Assembly: GCF_000787395.1 (NCBI RefSeq)
Contig: NZ_JRAA01000001.1
Coordinates: forward strand, 868,001 to 932,000
Length of the DNA stretch: 64,000 bases
Source of the DNA: Solemya velum gill symbiont
Lineage (GTDB): Bacteria > Pseudomonadota > Gammaproteobacteria > Chromatiales > Chromatiaceae
Direction: 5' to 3'
The notes beneath the pieces were generated by a model. That model did not search any database. It saw only the letters and a list, made by a program, of their open reading frames with translations, and was not told where the DNA came from. Below, one piece after another: positions 35,169 through 45,186 of the stretch (its first letter is position 1; each line of letters begins with the position of its first letter). Both the position numbers and the translations under genes were made by a program.

Positions 35169-35477
35169 ATGCTTGAGTTGAGACCAACATGCGAACACTG
35201 CAACAAGGCATTGCCACCGAATTCAACGGAAGCAATGATTTGCTCATTTGAGTGCACCTTCTGTAAGGGTTGTGCAGATGACGTTCTGGAAAACGTTTGC
35301 CCCAATTGCGGTGGTGGATTCACTCCAAGGCCAATAAGACCCAAGAATAATTTAAAGGATGAGAATTTTCTCGGTGAAAGTCCTGCCACGGACAAGATCA
35401 CATATAAACCAGTAGACACAAAGGAACATCAAGCTTTTGCAAAAGAGATCAAAACGATCCCACCTGAAGAACGATAG
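35169..35477 (+). CDS. DUF1272 zinc-ribbon-like protein
   Basis: A 102-residue protein beginning MLELRPTCEHCNKALPPNS. Cysteine pairs CEHC, CSFECTFCKGC and CPNCGGGF suggest a bound zinc. This matches the DUF1272 family, here with about 30 extra C-terminal residues. No role is known. It follows the GST gene by 35 nt. Confidence 0.87.
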   Translation: MLELRPTCEHCNKALPPNSTEAMICSFECTFCKGCADDVLENVCPNCGGGFTPRPIRPKNNLKDENFLGESPATDKITYKPVDTKEHQAFAKEIKTIPPEER

Positions 35478-35533
35478 TTTCATCCATACATAACCAGCTT
35501 CTCGCACATACATAACTTACAAGCTCACAACAA

Positions 35534-36075
35534 ATGACCCCAAGCGACATCATCGACTACTGGTATTCTGACAGGATAAAAAAACCTGGTTTTCCTCCAC
35601 CCCGGAACTGGACCTGGAAATTAAGGCCCGTTACGAGAAAACCTGGCATCTGGCTAAAAACGATGCACTTGATAGCTGGAGAGAATCAGCTGAGGGCTGC
35701 CTGGCTTTAGTAATCATTCTGGATCAATTCCCGCTCAATATGTTCAGAGGTGATCCACGCAGTTTTGAAACAGAAAGTAAAGCCATTGAGATCTCAAAAC
35801 TTGCTATCAATAAAGGCTTCGACAAGGAGCTAACACAAGAAGCCCTGCCCTTTCTTATCATGCCTTTAATGCACAGTGAAAATATTCAAGACCAGGAGTT
35901 ATCCGTCAGGCTCTTCAAACAGCATAACCTGGCAGACAATCTCCGCTTTGCCGAGCATCATCGTGACTTAATCAGGAAATTTGGCCGCTTCCCGCATAGA
36001 AATAAAACTCTTGGTCGGGAAAGCACCGAAGAAGAAAAGCAGTATCTACAATCTAAAAATGCTTTTACGGGCTGA
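35534..36075 (+). pseudogene. DUF924 family gene with a frameshift
   Basis: ATG 35534 starts MTPSDIIDYWYSDRIKK in one frame. After a run of seven A (35578-35584) the reading frame is lost; adding one A restores TWFSSTPELDLEIKARYEKTW and then ALVIILDQFPLNMFRGDPRSF, the DUF924 core, through to the stop at 36075. The combined product is about 181 residues, a normal family length. The shift could be real, a phase-variable homopolymer, or a sequencing error. Confidence 0.8.
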
Positions 36076-36175
36076 ATCAATACAACCCAATAGCACCAAA
36101 CGCTATATATCCTGATCTTTTCTCTTGCCTTAATCGGTTAGAATGTAAGCCAACAAACTATTGATCAAGGCAACC

Positions 36176-36982
36176 ATGGCACATACCCCCCGAAAACGTT
36201 TCGGGCAAAACTTCTTGCATGACCAGGGCGTCATCCAGCGTATTGTCACCGCGGTGAATCCGCAGGCTGACCAGCACCTGGTTGAGATTGGCCCCGGTGA
36301 AGCTGCCATCACGCGTCTTCTGGTGAAAGAGTGCAGGCACCTTGATGTCATTGAGATCGACCGCGATCTTGCTCCACTGGTTGCCGATACATGTGGTAAT
36401 CCCGACAATCTCACCGTGCACAATGCCGATGCCCTCAAATTTGATTTCTGCTCACTTGCCACGTCGGGAAAACTTCGCGTTGTCGGTAACCTGCCCTACA
36501 ACATCTCAACCCCGTTGCTGTTCCACCTGCTTGAACAGGCAGACTGCGTTGCGGATCTTCACGTGATGCTGCAGAAAGAGGTCGTTGAGCGTATTGCCGC
36601 TCCACATGGCAACAAAAGCTACGGCAGGCTCTCGGTGGCAATCCAGACTCGCTGCAGGGTGCAGCCACTCTTTACCATTGGGCCGGGTGCCTTCAGGCCT
36701 CCGCCAAAGATTGATTCTGCTGTTGTCCGACTGGTTCCAGACGCTGACAAAATTGCGGCAATCAAAGACCCGGTTCTATTCAACCGGGTGCTCGTCAGCG
36801 CCTTCAGCATGCGACGCAAAACGTTACGCAACGCCTTGAAAAAGGTTGCCGACGCCACAACATTGGAGTCTTGCGGCATTGATCCCTCTTTGCGAGCCGA
36901 ACAGATTCCGGTCGAGGCCTTTGTCAGCCTGGCAAACTGTCTCGCCACTAAAACAAATACAGATACGACTGAAAATGAGTAA
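36176..36982 (+). CDS. rsmA: 16S rRNA dimethyladenosine transferase
   Basis: Start at MAHTPRKRFGQNFLHDQGV (36176); the frame extends 5 codons further without need. The 268-residue enzyme dimethylates two adenosines near the 16S 3' end. It has the SAM motif LVEIGPGEAAITRLL, VIEIDRDLAP, the catalytic VVGNLPYNISTPLLFHLL and the C-terminal helical domain. It overlaps lon by 8 nt. The frequent neighbours pdxA and apaG are not here. Confidence 0.96.
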   Translation: MAHTPRKRFGQNFLHDQGVIQRIVTAVNPQADQHLVEIGPGEAAITRLLVKECRHLDVIEIDRDLAPLVADTCGNPDNLTVHNADALKFDFCSLATSGKLRVVGNLPYNISTPLLFHLLEQADCVADLHVMLQKEVVERIAAPHGNKSYGRLSVAIQTRCRVQPLFTIGPGAFRPPPKIDSAVVRLVPDADKIAAIKDPVLFNRVLVSAFSMRRKTLRNALKKVADATTLESCGIDPSLRAEQIPVEAFVSLANCLATKTNTDTTENE

Positions 36983-39374
36983 AAAGAAGAAGAACAACGA
37001 AAACGAAAATACCGAGAACACCCTGCTGGCGCGTGCAGACGAATTCCTGCCGACCAGCATCCACTTGCTGCCGATTGCCGCACGCCCCTTCTTTCCCGGC
37101 CAGGCGGTACCGCTATTGGTAGATGAGGAGTTCTGGAACGACACCATCGCCGCTGTCGCTGAAACGCCGCACAAGATGATTGGCCTGGTGCTCAGTGATG
37201 CCGACATGTCAGAAGAGAGCAAACCGGATGATTTACGCAGCATAGGCACAGTCGGCCGCATCCATCGCGCAGAATCCGTCGACGGCAGCCTGCAAGTGCT
37301 GGTCGAGTGCATCAAGCGTTTTAATATTGTCAGGTTGCTGACCTCCGAAGCGCCTTTCATGGCCGAGGTTGAGTACCTCAAGGAGCACAAGGGACAGGCG
37401 AATGAGGATGTCAAATCCTATGCGCTGGCGATTATCAACACCATCAAGGAGCTGCTGCCGCTGAATCCGCTCTACGCCGAAGAGCTGCGCATGTTCCTCG
37501 ACCGATTCGGACCGGATGACCCCGAGCACCTGGCCGATTTTGCCGCCAGCCTGACTGCCTCCGAGCCGCGTGAACTGCAGGAGATTCTCGAAACACGCTC
37601 ACTGCTGCCACGCATGAAAAAGGTCATGAACCTGCTGCACAAAGAGCTACAGCTGGCCAAGACACAGCATCGCATCAGGGAGTCTGTCGAGAAGCGCATG
37701 GACAAGAACCAGCGTGAATTTTTCCTGCGCGAACAACTCAAATCGATTCAGTCGGAACTCGGTATCGAAAAAGATGACCGTACCGCAGAACTCGATACCT
37801 TTCGCGAACGTATCGAGTCACTGCAGCTGACAGAACAGGCTTCGAAACGTCTCGATGAAGAGATGAACAAACTCTCTATTCTCGAAGTCGGCTCACCTGA
37901 ATACGCCCTGACACGTAACTATATCGACTGGATCACCCTGCTGCCGTGGGGCAAGGAGTCCGCAGACCACCTTGACCTCGACCTGGCACGCAAGACCCTC
38001 GACAAAGACCACTATGGTCTCGACGAGGTCAAGGAACGCATCATCGAGTTTCTTGCTGTCGGCATCATGAAGGGTGAAATCAACGGCTCAATTATCCTGC
38101 TGGTCGGCCCGCCCGGCGTGGGCAAGACCTCAATTGGCAAATCAATTGCCGAAGCACTTGGACGCAGCTTCTACCGCCTGTCGGTCGGCGGCATTCGTGA
38201 CGAGGCAGAGATCAAGGGACACAGGCGCACATACATCGGCGCCATGCCGGGCAAATTTATCCAGGCGATGAAAGAGGTGGAGACCAGCAACCCGGTCATC
38301 ATGCTCGACGAAATCGACAAGATTGGTGCCTCCTACCAGGGCGATCCTGCATCGGCGCTGCTTGAAGTACTCGATCCTGAACAGAACAGCGACTTTCTCG
38401 ATCACTATCTCGATCTGCGCTTCGACCTCTCAAAGGCGCTTTTCATTTGCACTGCGAATCAACTCGATACGATTCCCGGACCACTGCTCGACCGCATGGA
38501 GACAATTCCATTGTCAGGCTATATCGCCGAGGAAAAACTGCAGATTGCACGCAAGTACCTTGTGCCCAGGCAGCTCAAACGCGCCGGTATCAAGCGCAAC
38601 CAGCTGAAGATTGGCACCCCGGCACTACGCGCCATCATCGACGGCTATGCACGTGACGCAGGTGTGCGCCGTCTCGAAAAGCAGATCGGCAAGATCGTGC
38701 GCAAGGCTGCTGTCAAGATTCTCGGCAAGGCGAAAACACCCATCACGGTTAATCGTGAAAATATTGAAACCTGGCTCGGTTCGAAATTTTTTACTGACGA
38801 ACGCAAGCTGCAGGGCATAGGCATTGTCACCGGTCTCGCATGGACATCCATGGGCGGCGCCACCCTGAGCATCGAGGCAGTGCATACACACAGCTTCAAC
38901 CGCGGCCTGAAACTGACCGGCCAGCTTGGCGACGTCATGCAGGAGTCAGCCGAGATTGCGTATGGCTATATTGTCAGCCATGCACATGAATACCCGATTG
39001 AAGAGGACTTCTTCAGTAACGCCTTCATTCACCTGCATGTACCCGCCGGCGCTACCCCCAAGGACGGACCCTCTGCAGGCATCACCATGGCCACTGCCCT
39101 GCTGTCACTGGCACTTGGCAAGAAACCGGCACGCAATATTGCCATGACTGGTGAACTAACCCTTACCGGACAGGTATTCCCGGTCGGCGGTATCCGTGAA
39201 AAAGTGATCGCTGCACGCCGTTCCGGTATTCGTGAGCTGATTTTGCCTATCGACAACCAGGGCGACTACGAAGAGATACCTGAACATATTCGCAAGGGTA
39301 TCAAGGTGCATTTTGCCGAGAACTATACGGACGTGGCGGCTATCCTTTTTCCAATGAGAAAAAAACACCACTGA
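36975..39374 (+). CDS. lon: ATP-dependent protease LonA
   Basis: The start MSKKKKNNENENTEN at 36975 gives 799 residues; the frame open from 36846 lies inside rsmA. Domains: an N-terminal substrate-binding LON domain (LLPIAARPFFPGQAVPLLVDEE), an AAA+ module with Walker A GPPGVGKTSIGKS (about residue 378) and Walker B VIMLDEIDKI, and a protease domain with the Ser700/Lys743 dyad (PKDGPSAGIT, GGIREKVIAARR). Lon degrades misfolded and regulatory proteins. It is coupled to rsmA by the overlap, and no terminator is obvious after it. Confidence 0.97.
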   Translation: MSKKKKNNENENTENTLLARADEFLPTSIHLLPIAARPFFPGQAVPLLVDEEFWNDTIAAVAETPHKMIGLVLSDADMSEESKPDDLRSIGTVGRIHRAESVDGSLQVLVECIKRFNIVRLLTSEAPFMAEVEYLKEHKGQANEDVKSYALAIINTIKELLPLNPLYAEELRMFLDRFGPDDPEHLADFAASLTASEPRELQEILETRSLLPRMKKVMNLLHKELQLAKTQHRIRESVEKRMDKNQREFFLREQLKSIQSELGIEKDDRTAELDTFRERIESLQLTEQASKRLDEEMNKLSILEVGSPEYALTRNYIDWITLLPWGKESADHLDLDLARKTLDKDHYGLDEVKERIIEFLAVGIMKGEINGSIILLVGPPGVGKTSIGKSIAEALGRSFYRLSVGGIRDEAEIKGHRRTYIGAMPGKFIQAMKEVETSNPVIMLDEIDKIGASYQGDPASALLEVLDPEQNSDFLDHYLDLRFDLSKALFICTANQLDTIPGPLLDRMETIPLSGYIAEEKLQIARKYLVPRQLKRAGIKRNQLKIGTPALRAIIDGYARDAGVRRLEKQIGKIVRKAAVKILGKAKTPITVNRENIETWLGSKFFTDERKLQGIGIVTGLAWTSMGGATLSIEAVHTHSFNRGLKLTGQLGDVMQESAEIAYGYIVSHAHEYPIEEDFFSNAFIHLHVPAGATPKDGPSAGITMATALLSLALGKKPARNIAMTGELTLTGQVFPVGGIREKVIAARRSGIRELILPIDNQGDYEEIPEHIRKGIKVHFAENYTDVAAILFPMRKKHH

Positions 39375-39441
39375 CAAGCCCGGCTTGCTACTCCTGCCTG
39401 AAGCAGACAAATCATTGCATCTGCTCAGCGGGAATCCGGCT

Positions 39442-40119
39442 TCAAGAGTTGGTCGACTTGATATCAAAAGAGACCGACTTGCCTGATCGCAATACATCTG
39501 GCAATTCGGTTTCATATTGATCTGCATAGACCTCATCAACAAGTTCAGATAACTGTTGCAGTTCATTTCTTATGGCAAGTCTCGACAAAGGATGCGGTTC
39601 ACCATTCCCTGCCTCTATTTTTTCAGTTTTATTACTCAATACCATCCCGCAATCCAGGTGATCATCAATATCATTCGCTATCCTTATCGCCAGGATTTTT
39701 CTTTCTAACTCCCCCAGGCTTGTACTAGTTCCCAGAAGCTTTGTCACAACCGAGAGATCCCAGGGCAGCTTGCTATACCCGGCAATGGCCCCCTCTACTC
39801 TCTTGCCGAATTTTTGTGCAATGAACTTTCTACGTTTCTCTGTAATGCCCTTCTCTCCATCAAGAAAATCCCCCTGCAGATAAACAGCGTGTAATAAACC
39901 AGCAATAACAACATCAGGAGGAAAATCACAAACGGCCAGTACACTCGCCGTTCCTACCAGGTGGCTGACAAAGGGCTTTCCACTGCTACGAAAACGGCAT
40001 GGAAACAGCTCCATGGCAAGCTCGTAAGCCGCGCGCGCTGCTTTCAGCTCTCTATCTGACCATCGGCACGCAATCAATTGCCGATAGAGCTGAAGGTTTG
40101 TCTGTGCGATGGATATCAT
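39442..40119 (-). CDS. HD/RelA-SpoT-like helical protein (DUF6817-type)
   Basis: A 225-residue helical protein with FPCRFRSSGKPFVSHLVGTASVLAVCDFPPDVVIAGLLHAVYLQGDF. This follows the layout of RelA/SpoT hydrolase N-termini, but the expected HD pair reads HA (LLHAVY), so phosphohydrolase activity is doubtful. A later DDHLDCG segment could add metal ligands. It diverges from the glycosyltransferase gene across 113 bp, which suggests shared control; surface-polysaccharide loci often contain such proteins. Confidence 0.6.
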   Translation of the reverse strand: MISIAQTNLQLYRQLIACRWSDRELKAARAAYELAMELFPCRFRSSGKPFVSHLVGTASVLAVCDFPPDVVIAGLLHAVYLQGDFLDGEKGITEKRRKFIAQKFGKRVEGAIAGYSKLPWDLSVVTKLLGTSTSLGELERKILAIRIANDIDDHLDCGMVLSNKTEKIEAGNGEPHPLSRLAIRNELQQLSELVDEVYADQYETELPDVLRSGKSVSFDIKSTNS

Positions 40120-40232
40120 CTTTGTCTTATAATCTTGATTGGTTCAGTTTGACTATTGAATGTAAATTTAACACACAGACAAGTTACCAGGCCGTAATCC
40201 ATAATCGGAAATTATTCAAAGGGACGCCCAGA

Positions 40233-42017
40233 ATGGAAGTTAGCATCATCGTTTCACCAAGGGAACGGTTTACATCGATCATCGTATCGTTACAGTCGCT
40301 GTTCGCTACTATTCCTGCAGATATTCCTGTCATCGTCGTGGAAGGATGCTCACCGGAGAGTGTCTGTGAACAACTCAAGGAATTGCAGGAGCAGCGCCCA
40401 TTTGAGTGGATCAGAACCGATTACTTCATCACTCCCCAGGAGGCCCGTAATATCGGCTTCGACATGGTGCAGACAGAACTCGTTGTCTTTACCGACAATG
40501 ATATTCACTATCAGACCGGCTGGCTTGAAGCGCTGATAAGCAACAGGGAACAGTATGATAGCGACCTGGTAGCACCGCTCATCTGCATCGGCCCGCCCGA
40601 GGCTAGCATTATTCATCATGCCGGCGGCCGCCTTGTGATCAAGAAAGAGAAGGGAAGCAAGCCCCATGTCACCGAGCGACACAGGCTGATGGACAGGCCC
40701 ATTGCTGAGCTATCTGACATCATGGCTCCGAACGAAAATGAAATTGTTGAATTTCACTGCTTCCTTGCAAGAAGCGATTACATACGCCGTGTTGGCCCCA
40801 TGGATGAACGCCTCATCACGAGAGAACAAATCGACTTCGGCCTGAGATCAAAAATTGCCGGATGCAAGGTCACTTTCGAGAAGAGTGCTGTTGTCACCTA
40901 CATGGCCAAGGTTCCATTCGAAGAGGTCGACCTGCCCTACATGGTATTTCGATGGTCAGACGAACTTGCCACCCGGTCGCTGCAGGCATTTACAGGCACA
41001 TGGGAAATTGAAACCGAAACCGAAAGGGTATTGAATCGCTGGATCAGGCCTCACCGTTTCAGGGCATTCAGCAGTGCATTTCCCAAGCAACTTGAACAGC
41101 TTGGGCGTGAAAACTTTATCAAGTACGTTGCCTCACCAAAAACACGCAAGTATATCGCCAGTGCCTTTGCCACACGAACGAAAATACCCGACACACGTTT
41201 TCCCCAGGGACCTGGGCCGAAGAAAATCAGTCTTTTTTTCGACGATGTTGCCAGTCAGGATGAACCGGATAGCACAGCACCAGGCTGGATCAGGCATTCA
41301 GACAAGCCAATGATCATCGGAGGCATGGCAACAATGCCATCCCGGATGCACACGCTATGGCCTGCGATCGCCTCGATCCTTCCCCAACTTGACCGTCTTT
41401 ATCTCTTTTTTGACCGTTTCGATAAACTGCCATCGATTCGACATCCGAAGATCATTTATCTCACTTCGCAGAGCTTTGGTGATCACAGGGCAAACGGTAA
41501 ATTCCTGGGAATGCTATTCGCTGGTGATGGCGACTATTACTTCTCTCTTGATGACGACATTCTCTATCCCCGGGATTATGTCGAACGAATGACAGATTTT
41601 CTGCAACGCGGCAATAACGCCTTTATTGCTGGAGTTCATGGGGCAAGACTAAAAACTGATATCAAGCATTACCTCACCGACAGGGATGTTGCCAATAGAA
41701 GAATGGCCATTGCCACTGAAAGCAGTGTTCACATACTCGGCACCTGTACTACGGCATTTAACACTGACACACTCAGACTTGACGTACGACGCTGGAAACA
41801 TCGCAATATGGTTGACCTGACATTTGCACTCATATGTACAGAGCGTGGAATTCCGCTGAAAATCATTTCCAGGGAAGAGAACTGGGTCGGCAGCCAGGAA
41901 GAGAACCAGTCAGACAGCATCTTCAGTGAACTGCAGAAAGATGACACCGTACAAACCACGATGGCAAAAGCGCTGCAGCAGTTCCATACAAACAATCCTG
42001 AAAGAGAACAGCAGTAG
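40233..42017 (+). CDS. Two-domain glycosyltransferase (GT2-like)
   Basis: Start at MEVSIIVSPRERFTSIIVSL (40233). The 594-residue protein has an N-terminal GT2 domain with the metal motif TDNDIHY (D87-D89) and EARNIGFDMVQTELVVFTD. A second GT-A-like domain in the C-terminal half begins PMIIGGMATMPSRMHTLWPAIASIL and carries SLDDDILYP (D440-D442). The donor and acceptor are unknown. There is no membrane segment. It is not in a polysaccharide operon; sdaA follows 65 nt later. Confidence 0.85.
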   Translation: MEVSIIVSPRERFTSIIVSLQSLFATIPADIPVIVVEGCSPESVCEQLKELQEQRPFEWIRTDYFITPQEARNIGFDMVQTELVVFTDNDIHYQTGWLEALISNREQYDSDLVAPLICIGPPEASIIHHAGGRLVIKKEKGSKPHVTERHRLMDRPIAELSDIMAPNENEIVEFHCFLARSDYIRRVGPMDERLITREQIDFGLRSKIAGCKVTFEKSAVVTYMAKVPFEEVDLPYMVFRWSDELATRSLQAFTGTWEIETETERVLNRWIRPHRFRAFSSAFPKQLEQLGRENFIKYVASPKTRKYIASAFATRTKIPDTRFPQGPGPKKISLFFDDVASQDEPDSTAPGWIRHSDKPMIIGGMATMPSRMHTLWPAIASILPQLDRLYLFFDRFDKLPSIRHPKIIYLTSQSFGDHRANGKFLGMLFAGDGDYYFSLDDDILYPRDYVERMTDFLQRGNNAFIAGVHGARLKTDIKHYLTDRDVANRRMAIATESSVHILGTCTTAFNTDTLRLDVRRWKHRNMVDLTFALICTERGIPLKIISREENWVGSQEENQSDSIFSELQKDDTVQTTMAKALQQFHTNNPEREQQ

Positions 42018-42082
42018 TCCCGGGAACAAACCCCTGAACTTGGCCAGTTGATCTTCAGCGAGGTCTGATATACAAGTAACTC

Positions 42083-43462
42083 ATGTTTATCAGCGTTCTG
42101 GAACTCTTCAAAGTTGGTATCGGGCCCTCAAGCTCGCATACACTCGGCCCCATGCTGGCTGCAAATAATTTTATCAGTCAGGTCGGTGAGTACCTTCAGG
42201 CACGCGGGCAATCGAAAGATCTCTCCCTGCGCTGTACTCTCAAGGGATCGCTTGCCTACACGGGAAAAGGACACGCAACCGACCGTGCAGTGACACTCGG
42301 ACTGCATGGTTATACAGCGAAAGAGTTGGCCGGTCAGGATATTGAATCATTGCTGGAAACCATATCGCAAAGAGACAATATCTCCATCGGAGAGAATCAG
42401 CTTGTCAGTTTCAATCCACAACAGGATATTATTTTTGACCGCGGGGCCCCTCTGCCGCAGCATCCAAACGGGATGGTATTAGAGTTGCTTGATGCATCAG
42501 GAGAAAGCCTGCTTTCTGAAACCTTCTTCTCTATCGGCGGCGGTTTTATCTCCACACTTGCCGATATCGGTCAAGTCGTCGCCCCGCTCAAGTTGCGATC
42601 TGCATCAAACTGTCCCTACCCGTTCGACTCCGCAAATTCAATGCTGCAGATGTCCAACGACAGTGGCATCACCATTGCGGAAATGAAGCAGGCCAATGAA
42701 CTGCAACAGATTGGTGGGGAGGCGCTCCTGAGCGGCCTCGACTCCATTTGGGAAGCGATGCAAACTTGCATCGAAAACGGATTGAAGAGTGAAGGCACCC
42801 TCCCCGGTGGCCTCAACCTGACAAGGCGAGCAAAAGCGTTGCATCAGAAACTCTTGAAGGAGCAACAAACAGCATCAGTCAACGACTGGCTATGCGCCTA
42901 TGCAATGGCAGTCAACGAGGAGAATGCTGCCGGGCACATGGTTGTGACAGCTCCGACAAATGGCGCTGCCGGCGTCATACCTGCGGTGCTTTATCATCTT
43001 ATGAAACACGAAAACGGCAATAGCGACCAGATCCGTGAATTCCTCCTTACTGCCAGCGCTATCGGCGGTATCATCAAGCACAACAGCTCAATATCCGGTG
43101 CCGAAGTCGGTTGCCAGGGCGAAGTGGGATCGGCAGCAGCAATGGCTGCGGCGGGACTCTGTGCCGTACGCGGAGGAAGTGCCGAACAGGTAGAAAATGC
43201 CGCCGAAATCGCCCTTGAACACCACCTCGGCATGACCTGCGACCCGGTTCAGGGACTCGTACAAGTTCCCTGCATCGAACGCAATGGTTTCGGTGCAATT
43301 AAGGCACACGCTGCCGCCTCGTTGGCCATGCATGGTAGCGGTGAACACTTCATGCCTTTAGACAACTGTATCGCTGCGATGAAACAGACTGGGCTGGAGA
43401 TGTCCGAAAAGTTCAAGGAGACATCGCTTGGCGGGCTCGCTGTCAGCGTTACAGAGTGTTAA
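42083..43462 (+). CDS. sdaA: L-serine ammonia-lyase (single chain)
   Basis: A 459-residue iron-sulfur enzyme deaminating serine to pyruvate. It opens [27 protein letters not shown]. The cluster cysteines are in [33 protein letters not shown] and DNCI near the C-terminus. [16 protein letters not shown] is the other signature. The tautomerase gene follows 46 nt later. Confidence 0.97.
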   Translation: MFISVLELFKVGIGPSSSHTLGPMLAANNFISQVGEYLQARGQSKDLSLRCTLKGSLAYTGKGHATDRAVTLGLHGYTAKELAGQDIESLLETISQRDNISIGENQLVSFNPQQDIIFDRGAPLPQHPNGMVLELLDASGESLLSETFFSIGGGFISTLADIGQVVAPLKLRSASNCPYPFDSANSMLQMSNDSGITIAEMKQANELQQIGGEALLSGLDSIWEAMQTCIENGLKSEGTLPGGLNLTRRAKALHQKLLKEQQTASVNDWLCAYAMAVNEENAAGHMVVTAPTNGAAGVIPAVLYHLMKHENGNSDQIREFLLTASAIGGIIKHNSSISGAEVGCQGEVGSAAAMAAAGLCAVRGGSAEQVENAAEIALEHHLGMTCDPVQGLVQVPCIERNGFGAIKAHAAASLAMHGSGEHFMPLDNCIAAMKQTGLEMSEKFKETSLGGLAVSVTEC

Positions 43463-43508
43463 TGCCAACCAACGAATCAATCAAACAAACAGACAGGAGC
43501 ATTAATCA

Positions 43509-43715
43509 ATGCCATTAATCAACATCAAGATTACCAACGACGGTGTAACCAAAGAGCAGAAGCAGCAGTTAATTGAGGGAGCCACTCAACTGATGGTCGA
43601 TGTTCTCAACAAGAATCCGGCCACCACCATGGTGATCATTGATGAAGTTGATACGGATAACTGGGGAATAGGCACCAGGCAGGTAACAGATCTGCGCAAG
43701 GAGAGCGGCTCCTGA
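43509..43715 (+). CDS. 4-oxalocrotonate tautomerase family protein
   Basis: A 68-residue protein starting MPLINIKITNDGVTKEQKQQLIEGATQLM, with the catalytic proline exposed once Met is removed. Members catalyse keto-enol shifts of 2-hydroxymuconate-like acids. No aromatic-degradation genes surround it. Its position behind sdaA suggests co-transcription. Confidence 0.9.
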   Translation: MPLINIKITNDGVTKEQKQQLIEGATQLMVDVLNKNPATTMVIIDEVDTDNWGIGTRQVTDLRKESGS

Positions 43716-43731
43716 ATACCTCCACGTTAGA

Positions 43732-44991
43732 TCAGGACGACTCCGTCAATTGGCGGAGCATCTCGACCACCTCATCAGCATCCCACTCAAAAGCTCCAAA
43801 CACGGCATATTGAATCTTGTGCTCACGATCGAGTACAAAGGTTGTCGGGAACGCATAGCCGTTCCAGCTTTTAAATGCTTCTGCTTCAGGATCAAGCAAT
43901 ACCGGAAAATCGACTGGCTTATCCTTCAGGAAGGCCTGTATATCGGCTGTACTCTCACCAACATCAATACTGACCACTTCCAGGCCATCAGCTTGCATCA
44001 GTTCTCGTAAACGCTCAAGCGATGGAATCTCCTCGACACAGGGCGGACACCAGGTTGCCCAGAAATTGAGTACCACGACCTTGTTTTTCAATTGAGCCAG
44101 GTCAAACTGATTGCCTTGCATATCAGCCAGTTTCAGCGCGAGTTCGGGCTGTTCACCAACATAGGGCTTAAGTAAGGTGCTGCTGGCTGCCTGTTTCACA
44201 GGTGCAGATAGTTCAGGCAAGACTGGAACAGAAGCATAATTTACGGGTGTCACACTCAATAGCTGTATCGCCTTGTTCAGCATTGCCGGCAGGCGGGATG
44301 TCAGTTCAATCTCTTGTGGTTCGGTATCATCCAATGGGCGCAAGTGAAAGCCGTCGGCAACCCCCTTCAGTTGATGCAGATACACCTGTGCACCACCCTC
44401 TTCCAGGGCAGAAACAACGCTATTGATACGCCAGTGTTGTGCTGTATTGGCAGGCTGAAATAGATAGACAGGCGCATTTGTCGCGCGTGCAACCGGAATA
44501 AAGACCGCTTCCTCACCACCTTGTGGTGTACCAACATAGAGTTTTGGACTGACCAGAATTGCGCCGCCTAACTGCTCCTTTTGCACCCCGCTCATTTGCC
44601 ACAAACGAATCGCTTCAAGCGTCTTGGGGGCCATGCGTCCGGACACAAAAACATACAGCTGTTTCTTGCTCGTCGACTGGGCTTCCTGCATCAGTTCCAG
44701 CAATACTTCAGGCGGCAGCGCATTGAGTGAATAGCGGCCTTGAGGAATGAAATAGCCACTATGCAGATCAGGCATCCACACCTCTATTCCTGATTCAGCC
44801 AAACCCTGTGCGACTGCAAGCTGTCTTGGCGACATGCCAAATTCAGATGGTAGCCAAAGCATGACACGCTCACCAGCAGCAGCGACATGCTCAACCGGAA
44901 TTTCAGTGCCATCCTGCAATTCAACCAGTCTCTCTTCTGCAAACACGGAGAGTGGCAAGAAGAAGAGGAGGAGCAAAATAATAATTTTCAT
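43732..44991 (-). CDS. Periplasmic hydrolase-like/TlpA thioredoxin fusion
   Basis: A 419-residue secreted protein with a signal peptide (IIILLLLFFLPLSVFA). Residues about 20-260 resemble an alpha/beta-hydrolase scaffold (RVMLWLPSEFGMSPRQLAVAQGLAESGIEVWMPDLHSGYF), with only a degenerate nucleophile elbow (FVSGR). Residues about 280-415 are a ResA/TlpA-like thioredoxin domain with the redox motif FWATWCPPCVEEIPS and the cis-Pro segment YAFPTTFVLD. TlpA-like domains reduce disulfides in cytochrome c maturation and related tasks. The fusion is unusual. It converges on the tautomerase gene. Confidence 0.85.
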   Translation of the reverse strand: MKIIILLLLFFLPLSVFAEERLVELQDGTEIPVEHVAAAGERVMLWLPSEFGMSPRQLAVAQGLAESGIEVWMPDLHSGYFIPQGRYSLNALPPEVLLELMQEAQSTSKKQLYVFVSGRMAPKTLEAIRLWQMSGVQKEQLGGAILVSPKLYVGTPQGGEEAVFIPVARATNAPVYLFQPANTAQHWRINSVVSALEEGGAQVYLHQLKGVADGFHLRPLDDTEPQEIELTSRLPAMLNKAIQLLSVTPVNYASVPVLPELSAPVKQAASSTLLKPYVGEQPELALKLADMQGNQFDLAQLKNKVVVLNFWATWCPPCVEEIPSLERLRELMQADGLEVVSIDVGESTADIQAFLKDKPVDFPVLLDPEAEAFKSWNGYAFPTTFVLDREHKIQYAVFGAFEWDADEVVEMLRQLTESS

Positions 44992-45186
44992 ATCGAAATA
45001 AGTAGCCCTGCAGCTATTCCTTCAGTTTTGGCTAGGCACGGTAGAGGCGTGGAGTCGCCGTCAGCGTGACTGATTATTAATAACTTTAACTTTTTGAAAA
45101 GTTTTTTACGGTGTCTAAGCAAATAATCAAGGAATCTTAACAAATTCTTTACGTTACTCTGCCCTGATTAATCAAGAAAATAACAG

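Noticed and set aside
45088-45103. Hairpin AACTTTT-TG-AAAAGTT as a terminator of the AraC gene
   Set aside because: The T-run is on the wrong strand for that gene and the stem is all but A/T; no plus-strand gene precedes it.
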